53,982 bases of DNA from Lachnospiraceae bacterium (GTDB lineage: Bacteria; Bacillota; Clostridia; Lachnospirales; Lachnospiraceae), in the NCBI GenBank assembly GCA_910576385.1, contig CAJTIR010000028.1:1-53982 (forward strand). Reading direction: 5' to 3'. Made by a program: the position numbers and the translations under genes. Numbering within the stretch: position 1 is the stretch's first letter; every line of letters starts with the position of its first letter. Under the pieces are notes generated by a model. It had not been told where the DNA came from, did no database searches, and worked only from the letters and a program-made list of their open reading frames with translations. Shown one piece after another: positions 23,139-30,740 of the stretch.

Positions 23139-23764
23139 GCAATGTGAAATATATTTTTTCAGATGATGGACTTACTGCTTATGGGGAACTGCCGGGCGGG
23201 GAGGTTTTTGTAATTGACGCGGATATGGTTGATAAGATAAAAACTGTCAAATTTTATGTTGGCGGCAAAAGCAGGGACGGCAATCAGAGCTATGTAATAG
23301 ATTGCAGGGGGCGGTCATTGCATGATTATCTTTTTGAACATCGTGATGGATTTGAAATTGACCATATTAATCTGGATACGTTTGATAACCGCAGATGTAA
23401 TATCCGCTATTGCACCCACCAGCAAAACCAGATGAACCAGCCTCTGCAGAAAAATAACACATCGGGAGTCAGTGGGGTAAGCTATTATCCGCCGAGACAT
23501 AAATTCCGCGCAAGGATCAAAGTCAGCCAGCATGAAATACACCTCGGATATTTTGACACATTTGAGGATGCAGTGAAAGCAAGGAATATCGGTATGCTTT
23601 GTATGTTTGGGCAGTATGGGCGGTTTAATGATGCAGGGGAGATTCCGGGCTGGATTGAAAACAAGGTGATAGAAAAATGCATTCGTTTTGCTGGTTTATC
23701 GCAGAACAGTGCATTTTTTGATTTTTGGGAGGTGCAGATGGATGGACAGAACACTGATGACTGA
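23135..23764 (+). CDS. HNH homing-type endonuclease with AP2 domain, second copy
   Basis: A 209-residue free-standing endonuclease. It has an N-terminal extension (~1-65), an HNH core 'FEIDHINLDTFDNRRCNIRY' with following 'QNQMNQ', an AP2-like domain ('GVSYYPPRHKFRARIKVSQH', 'IHLGYFDTFEDAVKARNIGM'), and a ~40-residue tail. The ATG overlaps the methyltransferase stop (ATGA). Its DNA is clearly more AT-rich than neighbouring phage genes, a sign of recent arrival. It is related to the endonuclease at 11904 but not a recent duplicate. Confidence 0.85.
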   Translation: MSNVKYIFSDDGLTAYGELPGGEVFVIDADMVDKIKTVKFYVGGKSRDGNQSYVIDCRGRSLHDYLFEHRDGFEIDHINLDTFDNRRCNIRYCTHQQNQMNQPLQKNNTSGVSGVSYYPPRHKFRARIKVSQHEIHLGYFDTFEDAVKARNIGMLCMFGQYGRFNDAGEIPGWIENKVIEKCIRFAGLSQNSAFFDFWEVQMDGQNTDD

Positions 23765-23921
23765 GATTTTCCGCAGGATACACGCCCTCGGCGGCTGTGA
23801 CGCCTCGGAGCGGTTTGACCGGGGATGGGACGCGGCGGTGGCGTCCTGCGAGGACGTGCTGACGGAACTGACGGGCATCTCCTATGATGACCTGGAAGAT
23901 GGGGGCGGTGCGGATGGGTAA
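23742..23921 (+). CDS. Uncharacterised small phage protein
   Basis: A 59-residue acidic protein (MDRTLMTEIFRRIHALGGCD, 'RFDRGWDAAVASCEDVLTEL') with one small helical domain. GGGAGGTG lies 7 bases before the ATG at 23742. It overlaps the homing endonuclease end by 23 bases and the C5-methyltransferase start by 8 bases, which argues for real translation. Its normal neighbour is probably the C5 methyltransferase. The function is unknown. Confidence 0.65.
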   Translation: MDRTLMTEIFRRIHALGGCDASERFDRGWDAAVASCEDVLTELTGISYDDLEDGGGADG

Positions 23922-25911
23922 TCGGAATATAGAAAAGAAGCTGACCCTCGGAAGCCTGTTTGACGGCTCCGGGGGTTTTCCGCTTGCCGGCCTGCTTGCC
24001 GGGGTACGCCCGGTCTGGGCTTCAGAAATAGAGCCGTTCCCCATCCGGGTGACCACGAAGCGGATGCCCTACGTGAAGCACCTGGGCGACATCAACGGCA
24101 TACATGGGGATGGGATAGAGCCGGTGGACATCATCACCTTCGGCTCGCCCTGCACCGATATGTCGGTGGCGGGAAAGCGGGCGGGGCTTGGCGGGAAGCA
24201 GTCCAGCCTGTTCTACGAGGCAATCAGGATCATAAAGGAAATGAGGTGTGCGACAGATGGGAAATATCCAAGGTTCATCGTGTGGGAGAACGTCCCCGGT
24301 GCCTTCTCATCCAACAAAGGGGAGGACTTCCGCTGCGTCCTCGAAGAAGTCTGCTCTGTCAAGGATGAGGGCGTTTCTGTTCCTGGACCTCCGAAGGGGA
24401 AGTGGCCAAACGCAGGGGAGATCGTGGGCGACGGATACTCCGTGGCCTTCAGGCAGATCGACGCGCAGCTGTGGGGAGTCCCCCAGCGAAGGAAACGCAT
24501 CTACCTTGTCGGGGATTTTGCAGGGTGGGGTGCCGGAAAAATACTATTTGAGTCCGAAGGCGTGTCTGGGTATTCTGCGGAGGGCTTCCGCGCGTGGCAA
24601 GGAGCTGCCCGCCATACTGAGGAAGGCGCTGGAGCGGCAGGCGGCGTCCGGGGAGTAGTGGCCTGCCTCTGTGACCAGGGCGGGCTGAGGATGGATGTGA
24701 TGGAGGACATGGCCTGCACCCTGCGGGCGGAGGCGCATCATCCGCCGTGTGTCCTGGATGCAGCGGGGTTCTGCACGGAGCATTCCGCACAGGCACGGGG
24801 CATCGGCTATGAAAAGGAGACCTCGCCCACGCTCCGTGCCGGGACGGTGCCTGCGGCGGTGGCTCTTGAGAACCACCCGGCAGACAGCCGCGTGAAGCTG
24901 TCGGGGGACGGCAAAGTCCAGACGCTGACTTCCCGGATGGGGACGGGCGGCGGCAATGTCCCGATGGTGATGGATGCGGAAACGCCCAAGACGCTGAAAA
25001 TCCGTGCAGGGGGAGGCTCTGGCGGGAAAGGGCCGATTATACAGGAGGATAGATCGGCAACGCTCTCCTGCAATAACGACCAGACGGTTTTCGTGCCGGT
25101 GCAGGCTTACGGCATCTGCTCCAAGGACAGCAACGCCATGAAATCAGATAACCCGCACAGCGGCTTTTACGATGCGGCAACTGCCCGGACACTGGATGGG
25201 AACGGCGGGAACCCATCCTGCAACCAGGGAGGGATCGCCGTGGTGGAGCCGGAGGGGATGTCGGCGTTCCACATCAACCAGAGGGACGAAGTCATCGACC
25301 TGCACGGGAAGTCCGGGGCATTGATGGCGACCCGGAACATGCAGATGCAGACTTTCGTCCTCCAGGGCTCCATGATCGGGCGGGACGACAAAAACGGGCC
25401 GCAGGGCAGCGGCATCAATAAGGATGTTTCTTTCACGCTGGATGCAACGGACCGCCACGCCGTGGCGCAGCCGACCTACTGCACGAGCAAGAATTCCCAT
25501 TTCACGCGGGCGGAGAGGGAGCTGGCGAACACGCTGGTGGCTACTGATTATAAGGACCCGCCCGTCATAAACGATCTGAAGGAGGAGCCGGACTACATCG
25601 TGAGGAGGCTGACGCCTACAGAATGCGCGAGGCTGCAGGGCTTCCCGGACTGGTGGTGTGACGGCCTTGGCACGGAGGACCCCACAGAGGATGAGCTGGC
25701 GTTCTGGCGGGAGGTCTTTGAGACCCACCGGAAGATCATGGGGACTTCCAAAAAGCCGAAGACCGACAGGCAGATAGTGAAATGGCTGAAAAACCCCCAC
25801 TCGGATAGTGCCGAATACAAAATGTGGGGGAACGGCATCGCGCTGCCGAACGCCTATTTCGTGCTTGCGGGCATTGTGTACTACGCCCAGTTCCCGGACT
25901 TTTTATTGTAA
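23914..25911 (+). CDS. C5-cytosine DNA methyltransferase with long repetitive insert
   Basis: A 665-residue enzyme transferring methyl from SAM to cytosine C5. Motifs: I 'LGSLFDGSGGFPLAG', IV 'FGSPCTDMS' (catalytic Cys), VI 'VWENVPGAF', VIII 'WGVPQRRKRIYLVGDF', IX/X 'RRLTPTECARLQGFPDWW' and 'MWGNGIALPNAYFVLAG'. It is much longer than the usual 330-450 residues because of a ~320-residue target-recognition insert. That insert contains about nine loose 'TL-x-A' modules (for example 'ACTLRAEAHHPPCV', 'SPTLRAGTVPAAV', 'SFTLDATDRHAV', 'NTLVATDYKDPPVI'). Likely anti-restriction; specificity unknown. The ATG at 23914 overlaps the previous stop. Confidence 0.92.
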   Translation: MGNRNIEKKLTLGSLFDGSGGFPLAGLLAGVRPVWASEIEPFPIRVTTKRMPYVKHLGDINGIHGDGIEPVDIITFGSPCTDMSVAGKRAGLGGKQSSLFYEAIRIIKEMRCATDGKYPRFIVWENVPGAFSSNKGEDFRCVLEEVCSVKDEGVSVPGPPKGKWPNAGEIVGDGYSVAFRQIDAQLWGVPQRRKRIYLVGDFAGWGAGKILFESEGVSGYSAEGFRAWQGAARHTEEGAGAAGGVRGVVACLCDQGGLRMDVMEDMACTLRAEAHHPPCVLDAAGFCTEHSAQARGIGYEKETSPTLRAGTVPAAVALENHPADSRVKLSGDGKVQTLTSRMGTGGGNVPMVMDAETPKTLKIRAGGGSGGKGPIIQEDRSATLSCNNDQTVFVPVQAYGICSKDSNAMKSDNPHSGFYDAATARTLDGNGGNPSCNQGGIAVVEPEGMSAFHINQRDEVIDLHGKSGALMATRNMQMQTFVLQGSMIGRDDKNGPQGSGINKDVSFTLDATDRHAVAQPTYCTSKNSHFTRAERELANTLVATDYKDPPVINDLKEEPDYIVRRLTPTECARLQGFPDWWCDGLGTEDPTEDELAFWREVFETHRKIMGTSKKPKTDRQIVKWLKNPHSDSAEYKMWGNGIALPNAYFVLAGIVYYAQFPDFLL

Positions 25912-25930
25912 CATTTTTCCTGCAGTTTCC

Positions 25931-25990
25931 CTTGCTATTTTTACCACTTTGAGTGATTAATGTAGTACCACAAAAAAAGGAGGGCAAACA
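25931..25990 (+). promoter_or_regulatory. Accessory cassette leader, copy 1 (promoter half only)
   Basis: CTTGCTATTTTTACCACTTT, then GAGTGATTAATGTAGTACCAC, matches the promoter half of the cassette family: TTGCTA, 18 bases, ATTAAT, then a GTACTACC-like block and AAAGGAGGG. The inverted-repeat half is not clear here because the element abuts the methyltransferase stop. It drives the virulence-related protein at 25993. Confidence 0.6.
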
Positions 25991-25992
25991 GC

Positions 25993-26775
25993 ATGGAAAG
26001 AAGATTTAACGCAACAGGGGAACGCAGGAAAGAGATGGTAAAGGTTATTTCCGGGATTGTCGGGATGAAGGCGGTCTACATGAGGATGCCGACCTGCGCA
26101 TACGCCATCAGCAATTTTACGGTCAGCAAAGAAGGGACGCTGGCCTGGGATGAGCGCAGCAGTGAGGAACTGGTGGAAAAGGTCCTGGCAGGGCTGGCAC
26201 AGGCAGGCTTCACGGCAGAGCCGGAAGATTCTACAGAAGAAGCGGGAGCAGCCGCAGAAGAAACCACGGAGGAACCGGCCACAGATGCGCCGGAGACGGC
26301 GGCAGGGGAAGAAAACGCCCAGGCAGAACCGCAGGAGGCGGGCATCGGGCTTACGGTGTCGCTGCCGAGGGAGTCCTTCACGGATGCCGCCCTGGAGAAC
26401 CTGCACAGGCTGGTGGAGGCCAAGGCCGCCCTGATCAAAAAGGCGCTGGCGGTGGAAAGCCTCCCGGTGGAGGCGGATGCGGAGAAGGTCTCCTTCCCCT
26501 GGTTCGCGGACGGACAGGACGGGGATTCGGCAAAGGCATACACGCACTTCATCACCGCCCTCTGCGACATGGCGCGGAAGCAGAAGCGCGTCACGGCGAA
26601 GGAACGGCCGGCGGACAACGAGAAATACGCCTTCCGGTGCTTCCTGCTCCGGCTCGGCTTCATCGGGGAGGAATACAAGGGCGAGCGGAAGGTCCTGCTG
26701 AAGAACCTTTCCGGCAACGGCAGCTTCAAGAGCGGGGCGAGGAAGGGGGCGGCAGACAATGACATTTCCGAGTAG
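25993..26775 (+). CDS. Mobile-element 'virulence-related' protein
   Basis: A 260-residue protein in three parts. The N-terminal ~70 residues ('ISGIVGMKAVYMRMPTCAYA', 'FTVSKEGTLAWDERSSEELV') match a family annotated as virulence-related on gut Firmicute mobile elements. A long Glu/Ala-rich linker follows (~78-115). The C-terminal domain ('GLTVSLPRESFTDAALENLH', then 'YAFRCFLLRLGFIGEEYK', 'LSGNGSF') is shared, in its last ~40 residues, with the amidoligase at 27118. That shared tail suggests the two proteins meet a common partner. No catalytic site is recognised. Its start overlaps no other gene; the cassette leader copy 1 is upstream. Confidence 0.72.
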   Translation: MERRFNATGERRKEMVKVISGIVGMKAVYMRMPTCAYAISNFTVSKEGTLAWDERSSEELVEKVLAGLAQAGFTAEPEDSTEEAGAAAEETTEEPATDAPETAAGEENAQAEPQEAGIGLTVSLPRESFTDAALENLHRLVEAKAALIKKALAVESLPVEADAEKVSFPWFADGQDGDSAKAYTHFITALCDMARKQKRVTAKERPADNEKYAFRCFLLRLGFIGEEYKGERKVLLKNLSGNGSFKSGARKGAADNDISE

Positions 26776-26977
26776 GGAGATTGTAGAGCGCGTCCGCAGG
26801 GAGTACCCTGCGGGGACGCGGGTGGCCCTGGTCAGGATGGACGACTGCCAGGCCCCGCCAGCCGGGACGGAGGGCGTGGTGGAAGGTGTGGACGACACGG
26901 CGAGCCTGATGGTCCGCTGGAACAACGGTTCGCACCTCCATGTGATCTACGGCGAGGACGAAGTCCGCAAAATATAG
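26759..26977 (+). CDS. DUF4314-type small protein
   Basis: A 72-residue protein (MTFPSREIVERVRREYPAGT, 'VALVRMDDCQAPPAGTEGVV', 'LMVRWNNGSHLHVIYGEDEV') with an SH3-like small beta-barrel pattern typical of DUF4314. Members accompany amidoligase genes on Firmicute mobile elements. It begins inside the end of the previous gene (17-base overlap), so both are made from cassette copy 1. The function is unknown; the SH3-like fold could bind protein or nucleic acid. Confidence 0.8.
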   Translation: MTFPSREIVERVRREYPAGTRVALVRMDDCQAPPAGTEGVVEGVDDTASLMVRWNNGSHLHVIYGEDEVRKI

Positions 26978-26988
26978 CGGCCGGGAGC

Positions 26989-27110
26989 CATAAACTACAC
27001 AAAATCCGGTGGCAAACCTTGTGTACTTTATGCCAGTAATTGACTTGCTATTATCCCCTTTTAGAGCGAATATGTGTACTACCGAAAGGGAAAACACACA
27101 AAACGGAGGT
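26989..27110 (+). promoter_or_regulatory. Accessory cassette leader, copy 2 (full)
   Basis: The inverted repeat ATAAACTACACAA (26990-27002) / TTGTGTACTTTAT (27019-27031, one mismatch) is followed by CTTGCTATT at 27044 (-35-like TTGCTA). After 18 bases comes AATATG within TTTAGAGCGAATATGTGTAC, then TACCGAAAGGGAAAA and GGAGGT. This is the best example of the family and precedes the amidoligase gene. Confidence 0.75.
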
Positions 27111-27117
27111 AAAAGGG

Positions 27118-28059
27118 ATGAACGAAAAAATGGCAAGGCAGATAGCGGAAGCAAAGAAACAGACCATCGGGGTGGAGATAGAGATGAACGGCATCACGAG
27201 GAGCAGAGCGGCGAAGGCCGCGGCAGACTTTTTCGGAACAGGGCGGTACAAAGACACAGCAGGTCGGAACGGCTACTGCACCTGGAGCGCCTGGGACGCC
27301 GATGGCAGGGAATGGAAATTCCAGAGGGACGTCAGCATCGCGGGGCCGGACAGCGAAAAATGCGAGCTGGTGACGCCGGTCCTCACCTACGCGGACATTG
27401 AAACCCTGCAGGAACTTGTCCGGCAGCTCCGGCACGCCGGCGCGAAGAGCGACGCGGGGAAGGGCTGCGGGGTACACATCCACATCGGGGCAAAAGGCCA
27501 CACGCCGCAGAGCCTGAGAAACCTCGCCAACATCATGGCGGGCCATGAGGGCCTGATCGCGGAAGCACTCGACCTTGACCGGGGCAGGATGAGCCGCTAC
27601 TGCCGCACGGTTGACCCGCGCTTCCTGGAGCAGCTCAACAAAAAGAAGCCGCAGACCATGGCGCAGCTCGCGGACATCTGGTACGCAAGCCACGGCGCGG
27701 GCTACAACCGCAGCGCCCACTACAACGACAGCCGGTACCATATGCTCAACTACCATGCGACCTTCACGAAGGCCACAGTCGAGTTCCGGCTCTTCCAGTT
27801 CGACGCCCCGGCAGACGGGAAGCGCAACGGCCTCCACGCAGGGCAGCTCAAGGGGTACATCCAGTTCTGCCTCCTGCTCAGCCAGATGGCGAAGGAAGTG
27901 AAGAGCGCAAGCCCGAAGCCGCAGCAGCATGAGAACCCCAAATACGCCATGAGGACCTGGCTCCTCCGGCTCGGCTTCATCGGGGACGAATTCAAGACCG
28001 CGAGGGAGGTCCTCACCCGCCGCTTAAGCGGGGACGCATCCTTCCGAAACGGGAGATAA
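27118..28059 (+). CDS. Amidoligase (glutamine-synthetase-like COOH-NH2 ligase)
   Basis: This 313-residue amidoligase-family enzyme is predicted to use ATP to join a carboxyl to an amine, forming (iso)peptide-type bonds on small molecules or proteins. Signatures of the GS-like fold are seen: 'IGVEIEMNGI' (E20, E22), 'GCGVHIHIGAKG' (H120, H122) and 'TVEFRLFQFD' (E222, R224). The C-terminal ~40 residues ('YAMRTWLLRLGFIGDEFK', 'LSGDASF') repeat the tail of the protein at 25993. Start: ATG at 27118, GGAGGT 7 bases before. The neighbouring gene encodes a gamma-glutamylcyclotransferase, a pairing noted for phage and mobile-element amidoligases. The substrate is unknown. Confidence 0.9.
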   Translation: MNEKMARQIAEAKKQTIGVEIEMNGITRSRAAKAAADFFGTGRYKDTAGRNGYCTWSAWDADGREWKFQRDVSIAGPDSEKCELVTPVLTYADIETLQELVRQLRHAGAKSDAGKGCGVHIHIGAKGHTPQSLRNLANIMAGHEGLIAEALDLDRGRMSRYCRTVDPRFLEQLNKKKPQTMAQLADIWYASHGAGYNRSAHYNDSRYHMLNYHATFTKATVEFRLFQFDAPADGKRNGLHAGQLKGYIQFCLLLSQMAKEVKSASPKPQQHENPKYAMRTWLLRLGFIGDEFKTAREVLTRRLSGDASFRNGR

Positions 28060-28155
28060 ACCGCAGGACCCAGCCTCCTGCCGCCTTACCCAAGCCGCAA
28101 AAAGCGGCCTTAAGGCAGTAGAAGGGTAGGCCCTTCGGAAAGGAAGGAAGACACA

Positions 28156-28827
28156 ATGGAAAAAAGATATTACATCGCATACGGCTCCAACTTAAACATC
28201 CCCCAGATGCGGATGCGCTGCCCTGGGGCGAGGATCATCGGCACTTCGGTGATTGAGGGCTACCGGCTGCTGTTCAAAGGCAGCAGGACCGGCTCCTACC
28301 TCACCATCGAGCCGCAGGAGGGCGCGAGCGTCCCTGTGGCGGCCTGGGAGGTGAGCGCGGAGAACGAGGCGGCCCTGGACCGCTACGAGGGCTTCCCCAC
28401 TTTCTACTACAAAAAAGAGATGGAGCTGCCGCTTAAAGGCATCCGGACCGGGAAGGTGCGGCTGCGGAAGGTTTTCGTCTACATCATGCATGAGGACCGC
28501 CCGCTGGGGCTGCCGAGCCGGTCCTACATGGAGACCTGCAGACAGGGCTACCGGAGCTTCGGTTTTGACGAGGCGTTCCTGGAACGGGCGTATGCCGACA
28601 GCGCGGCGGGGGAGGCGCGGGAATTTCCGGGCGGGTGGAAGGCGGGGGACGCCTGCTTCCTGGTGACGAACCGGAAGAACGGCTGCACCGGCGCATACAC
28701 CGTGCGGGCGTTTGACGGGAGGTACTTCTGCCTGCAGAACAGGAATGGGAGCCAGTGCTGCGCGTCCGCAGGGCGGATGTTCCGCAGCAGGGAGGCGGCG
28801 CTTGGAAGGGAGGCAGATGCGGAATGA
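28156..28827 (+). CDS. Gamma-glutamylcyclotransferase-like enzyme (AIG2/GGCT fold)
   Basis: A 223-residue protein. Residues 1-~135 are the GGCT fold with the substrate loop 'YIAYGSNL' (residues 6-13) and the catalytic glutamate E78 in 'RYEGFPTFY'. GGCT enzymes release gamma-glutamyl groups as 5-oxoproline, so this enzyme could undo or trim bonds made by the amidoligase upstream. The last ~75 residues ('ACFLVTNRKNGCTGAYTVRA', 'FCLQNRNGSQCCASAGRMF') form an extra domain not found in standard GGCTs. It follows the amidoligase by 97 bases, without its own cassette leader, so it is probably in the same operon. Confidence 0.88.
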   Translation: MEKRYYIAYGSNLNIPQMRMRCPGARIIGTSVIEGYRLLFKGSRTGSYLTIEPQEGASVPVAAWEVSAENEAALDRYEGFPTFYYKKEMELPLKGIRTGKVRLRKVFVYIMHEDRPLGLPSRSYMETCRQGYRSFGFDEAFLERAYADSAAGEAREFPGGWKAGDACFLVTNRKNGCTGAYTVRAFDGRYFCLQNRNGSQCCASAGRMFRSREAALGREADAE

Positions 28828-29036
28828 AACACACGGACAGGAAAAAGAGGGTATGCCCCAGGTGCGGGCAGGCTTACCGCGGGAGGCCGGCAGTCTCGCG
28901 GGAGGATGGAAGGACATCCATATGCCCTGACTGCGGAACGCGGCAGGCGCTTGAAAGCATCGGTGTGGATGAAAAGGAGCAGGATGCCATCCTTGCAGCC
29001 ATCCACAGATGCGCGGAAGGGGGCAGCGAAGGATGA
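28824..29036 (+). CDS. Small zinc-ribbon protein
   Basis: A 70-residue protein with a zinc ribbon (CPRCGQAYRG ... 'SICPDCGTRQALESIG') and a short helical tail. The ATG overlaps the GGCT stop (ATGA), so it is co-translated with the amidoligase operon. Zinc ribbons of this size commonly act as adaptors or nucleic-acid binders; no specific role can be read. Confidence 0.75.
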   Translation: MKHTDRKKRVCPRCGQAYRGRPAVSREDGRTSICPDCGTRQALESIGVDEKEQDAILAAIHRCAEGGSEG

Positions 29037-29182
29037 AGGCATATGGCAGGAACCTCCGGTGGATCGAGGACCACCAGTACGGGGATGAGATGCACACCGG
29101 GATCGCCATGCCCGCGTCCGGAAAAAGGCGCGGGCAGAGGCGGAGGCGCTACAAGCGGCCGTTCAAAAAGTCGGAGCGGTAG
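29033..29182 (+). CDS. Small basic protein 'MKAYG'
   Basis: A 49-residue very basic protein starting MKAYGRNLRWIEDHQYGDEM and ending in a Lys/Arg-rich helix ('RRRYKRPFKKSER'). A related 54-residue protein at 32486 starts MKPYGAAERFGKYEWEDFGG and ends 'RWKRPLKKRARQ'. The ATG overlaps the preceding stop (ATGA), which strongly supports translation. The pattern of a short acidic/aromatic head and basic tail suggests nucleic-acid or ribosome binding. The function is unknown. Confidence 0.65.
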   Translation: MKAYGRNLRWIEDHQYGDEMHTGIAMPASGKRRGQRRRRYKRPFKKSER

Positions 29183-29227
29183 CACTCCAAACACGTGATC
29201 CGCCGGGAGCTTGGCGGGGATCAGGCG

Positions 29228-29354
29228 CCATAAACTACACAATTCCCGGCGCGGATATTTGTACAGTTTATGCCCGTAAATAACTTGATAATATGTGCTT
29301 TTAGAGCGAATATGTGTACTACCGAAAGGGAAAACAAAAAAACAAAACGGAGGT
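29228..29354 (+). promoter_or_regulatory. Accessory cassette leader, copy 3
   Basis: ATAAACTACACAA (29230-29242) faces TTTGTACAGTTTAT (29258-29271). The promoter half has CTTGATAATATG in place of CTTGCTATT, then TTTAGAGCGAATATGTGTAC, TACCGAAAGGGAAAA and GGAGGT at 29349-29354. It precedes the gene at 29362. Confidence 0.75.
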
Positions 29355-29361
29355 ACACACC

Positions 29362-29730
29362 ATGAAGAAGATCGAACTTTTTGAGAAGGCCATCGCAGAG
29401 AAAGCAGCAAGCCTTAAGGAATGGGGGATCAACCCGACACTGTTCTGGGCATACCGCAACAGCATCACGGCGGGCAACGACAGGATAGACTTCGGCGAGG
29501 CCATCTGGGACAGCGAGGTCGGGGAGATCACGGAAACGCTGAAGGAGAACGGCATCACCGAGTTCACCATCAGCAGCACCTTTTTCAGCCTGATCCCGAC
29601 GCTTGCGGAATTTGCAAAGCATGGCTTCCAGATGGCGGGGCTGACCGAAGTGAAGGCGAACTACACGGACTTCCAGACCCAGGAGCGGGCGGTCATCCCG
29701 GCGATCCAGATGGCGGCGGAAGAAGCGTAA
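29362..29730 (+). CDS. Uncharacterised accessory protein
   Basis: A 122-residue soluble protein (MKKIELFEKAIAEKAASLKE, 'WGINPTLFWAYRNSITAGND', 'GITEFTISSTFFSLIPTLAE', 'FAKHGFQMAGLTEVKANYTD') with an alternating helix-strand pattern. Homologues occur, as far as I recall, on gut Firmicute mobile elements as hypothetical genes. The start is fixed by the cassette leader's GGAGGT with 7-base spacing. No motif suggests a reaction. Confidence 0.72.
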   Translation: MKKIELFEKAIAEKAASLKEWGINPTLFWAYRNSITAGNDRIDFGEAIWDSEVGEITETLKENGITEFTISSTFFSLIPTLAEFAKHGFQMAGLTEVKANYTDFQTQERAVIPAIQMAAEEA

Positions 29731-29841
29731 GGCACGGGGCGGCCTGCCGGGAAGGAAAACCGGCAGGCCGGAAGCCCCGGAAAAAACTGGAAGGCAAAAA
29801 ATACATCCGCAGGGCAGTGCGGGGCGAAGGAGGATTTTTTT

Positions 29842-30162
29842 ATGGCAGGGATGAAATGGTATAAAGTATGGCTGGTGGTTCCGGGTACGGATTTTAATGC
29901 GGAAGGCTGGCCCTGCGAGCCGGAATGGTGGAACGACATGGAGCAGGCCCCCGATGAGGAGACGGCGATCCGGCAGGCAAATGAAAAGGCCCGGAGGCAG
30001 TGGGAGGAGCCGAACCAGTATGAGCCTGGGGCGGAGGCACCGTCGGACAGGGAGCTTGGACAGGAATGCCCGGTCTGCACCGGGGCGGCGGAAGTCACCG
30101 ACGAGGAATATGCGGAGTGGAAAAGAGAGATGGAAGAGTCGGTGGAGCTTCCGTTCCAATAG
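29842..30162 (+). CDS. Uncharacterised acidic protein
   Basis: A 106-residue acidic protein (MAGMKWYKVWLVVPGTDFNA, 'GWPCEPEWWNDMEQAPDEET') with a small CxxC pair (ECPVCTGAAE) and a helical C-terminus. AAGGAGG precedes the ATG by about a dozen bases. It has no cassette leader of its own and probably shares the transcript from cassette copy 3. The family is not recognised. Confidence 0.65.
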   Translation: MAGMKWYKVWLVVPGTDFNAEGWPCEPEWWNDMEQAPDEETAIRQANEKARRQWEEPNQYEPGAEAPSDRELGQECPVCTGAAEVTDEEYAEWKREMEESVELPFQ

Positions 30163-30218
30163 CATCCAGGCGGGTTTTCCGCAGGGCAACCGGGCCGGAA
30201 GGCTCTTTTGCCCGTGGC

Positions 30219-30341
30219 AGATATACACAGTTTCCCCAGCAGATATTTGTGTACTTTATGCTCCGGATTTGCTTGCAATTATCGGCATTTAGAGCGAATA
30301 TGTGTACTACCGAAAGGGAAAACAAAAAAAGAAAACGGAGG
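30219..30341 (+). promoter_or_regulatory. Accessory cassette leader, copy 4
   Basis: A shortened inverted repeat (ATATACACAG at 30221; TTTGTGTACTTTAT at 30246-30259) is followed by CTTGCAATTATCGGCATTTA, then AGAGCGAATATGTGTAC, TACCGAAAGGGAAAA and GGAGGA. It precedes the gene at 30351. Confidence 0.72.
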
Positions 30342-30350
30342 ACACAGACC

Positions 30351-30626
30351 ATGAAGATCAACGATGCAATGAGGATTTACAGACTGCCGAACCCCACCAC
30401 GCCGGAAGATTTGGAGTGCAGATGGAGCAAGCTGCTGACCTTTGGCGACAGGGTGGTCATCGCCGGGTACTTTTTCAACGGCCCGAACAAGCCCTGCTAC
30501 TTCGGGGCGGCTTACGAATTCCTGGGTGACGACCACACCTGCGAAGGAGCCATCGGACTCCGGGCGGCAAGCGGAGCCGAGTTCGAGGATGACGGCCACG
30601 CAATCGCCTGGGCGATGCAGCAGTAA
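30351..30626 (+). CDS. Uncharacterised accessory protein
   Basis: A 91-residue protein (MKINDAMRIYRLPNPTTPED, 'LTFGDRVVIAGYFFNGPNKP', 'FLGDDHTCEGAIGLRAASGA') that looks like a compact alpha/beta domain. No family or catalytic motif is recognised. It is the last accessory gene before terL and is followed by a terminator at 30686-30716, so it is a single-gene cassette: leader, gene, terminator. Confidence 0.68.
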   Translation: MKINDAMRIYRLPNPTTPEDLECRWSKLLTFGDRVVIAGYFFNGPNKPCYFGAAYEFLGDDHTCEGAIGLRAASGAEFEDDGHAIAWAMQQ

Positions 30627-30685
30627 ACGAAAAACAGAGCATTACAAGAACGGAGCCGGAAGGCTCTGTATCTTGTACCGATAGA

Positions 30686-30716
30686 TTGGGGCTTGCCATA
30701 GGCAGGCCAATTTTTA
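30686..30716 (+). terminator. Intrinsic terminator before terL
   Basis: TTGG...CTTGCC (30686-30697) pairs with GGCAGGCCAA (30701-30710), with a two-base bulge, followed by TTTTTA. It closes the accessory block just ahead of the structural operon. Confidence 0.6.
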
Positions 30717-30740
30717 TGCCATCTTCTGGAGGTGATGCCG

